From JBIQJD01 sp044507695 (GTDB lineage Bacteria > Bacteroidota > Ignavibacteria > Ignavibacteriales > Ignavibacteriaceae): a stretch of 64,000 nt of DNA. The stretch is taken from NCBI GenBank assembly GCA_044507695.1, contig JBIQJD010000015.1, positions 29,168 through 93,167 on the forward strand, given 5' to 3'. The notes beneath the pieces were generated by a model. It was not told the DNA's origin and did no database searches. It saw only the letters and a list, made by a program, of their open reading frames with translations. Positions 63,877-64,000 of the stretch are shown piece after piece; the stretch's first letter is position 1; each line of letters begins with the position of its first letter. The position numbers and the translations under genes were made by a program.

Positions 63877-63962
63877 TACCGAGAGCCGGACTCGAACCGG
63901 CACATGGTTTAAGCCATACTGGATTTTGAGTCCAGCGCGTCTACCAACCTGCCTGCCGAGTC
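63877..63962 (-). tRNA. tRNA-Leu (CAA) with anomalous 5' acceptor and D-stem sequence
   Basis: 86 bases, type II tRNA. Anticodon stem CTGGA/TCCAG with loop CTCAAAA (anticodon CAA), long variable arm with ATGG/CCAT stem, T-arm GCCGG/CCGGC with loop TTCGAGT, and D-loop core TTGGTAGA are sound. The 3' acceptor strand is TCTCGGT plus discriminator A. The 5' strand in this register is GACTCGG, but pairing would need ACCGAGA. Shifting by one base (5' ACTCGGC, end 63961) gives at most five of seven pairs including wobbles, and the D-stem also mismatches. It may be degenerate or misassembled. Confidence 0.75.
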
Positions 63963-64000
63963 TGTTGCATAACCTTATTATTTAGAGATTAACTCAGATA

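Noticed and set aside
1..64000. CRISPR arrays, insertion sequences, integrases, toxin-antitoxin or defence genes
   Set aside because: No regularly spaced repeats and no matching proteins were found on either strand.

Overview
The window is a low-GC, gene-dense bacterial chromosome segment. It looks like a member of the Ignavibacteria or a related Bacteroidota/Chlorobiota lineage. The support is: a giant gingipain-type (C25) protease with a type IX secretion C-terminal sorting domain; several promoters of the Bacteroidota form TTTG-N19/20-TAnnTTTG; IDH, GatA, PurS/PurQ, tgt-yajC and ebfC-recR arrangements normal for the phylum; and frequent TTG start codons (about a dozen genes). A run of ten N at 30320-30329 shows a scaffolded draft or metagenome assembly. 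The taxonomic placement is inference. No CRISPR array, integrase, transposase, prophage or recognisable defence island was seen.

Layout. 1-5.5 kb: tail of a polysaccharide cluster (partial GT4, Wzx-like flippase, GT4, GT9, glycerate kinase). 5.6-16.8 kb, plus strand: thyA-folA-mutL, a B12-dependent acyl-CoA mutase large subunit with isobutyryl-CoA-mutase-type specificity residues, a UbiA/DPPR-synthase-like prenyltransferase, a CorC/CNNM protein, tgt-yajC-ribBA, and a membrane NfeD/ClpP-class protease. 16.9-26.2 kb, minus strand: lipoprotein, NamZ-like muramidase, ndk, sucD (with an odd basic tail), GNAT, gatA, tatA, purQ, purS, pssA, psd and a degenerate PurC-like protein. 26.3-29.4 kb: ebfC-recR, two small NTF2-like lipoproteins and ftsX.

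29.4-42.7 kb is a Wzy-type surface polysaccharide locus. It holds an OPX/SLBB export protein, a Wzz-like chain-length protein, UDP-xylose synthase-like SDR, methyltransferases, GT9, an O-antigen ligase/polymerase, GT4, a GT2 that seems to start with CTG, a DegT aminotransferase, an initiating sugar-phosphate transferase and a Wzi-like outer-membrane barrel. It is followed directly by the 1916-residue C25 protease (42.8-48.6 kb).

48.7-64 kb: glmS, tRNA-Phe, NAD-isocitrate dehydrogenase, an MFS transporter, dusB, an enoyl-CoA hydratase-family protein, apt/rsmI (convergent, sharing a palindrome), a lysine-degradation pair (lat and glutaryl-CoA dehydrogenase, divergent), guaB, another GT4, purD, and an unusual tRNA-Leu(CAA) whose 5' arm does not pair properly.

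Most of the window is core metabolism and envelope biogenesis. The most unusual items are the CTG-started GT2, the PurC-like pseudoenzyme at the head of a pur/phospholipid operon, the histone-like SucD tail, the anomalous tRNA-Leu, the palindrome that gives two convergent genes the same C-terminus, and the IcmA-type mutase.
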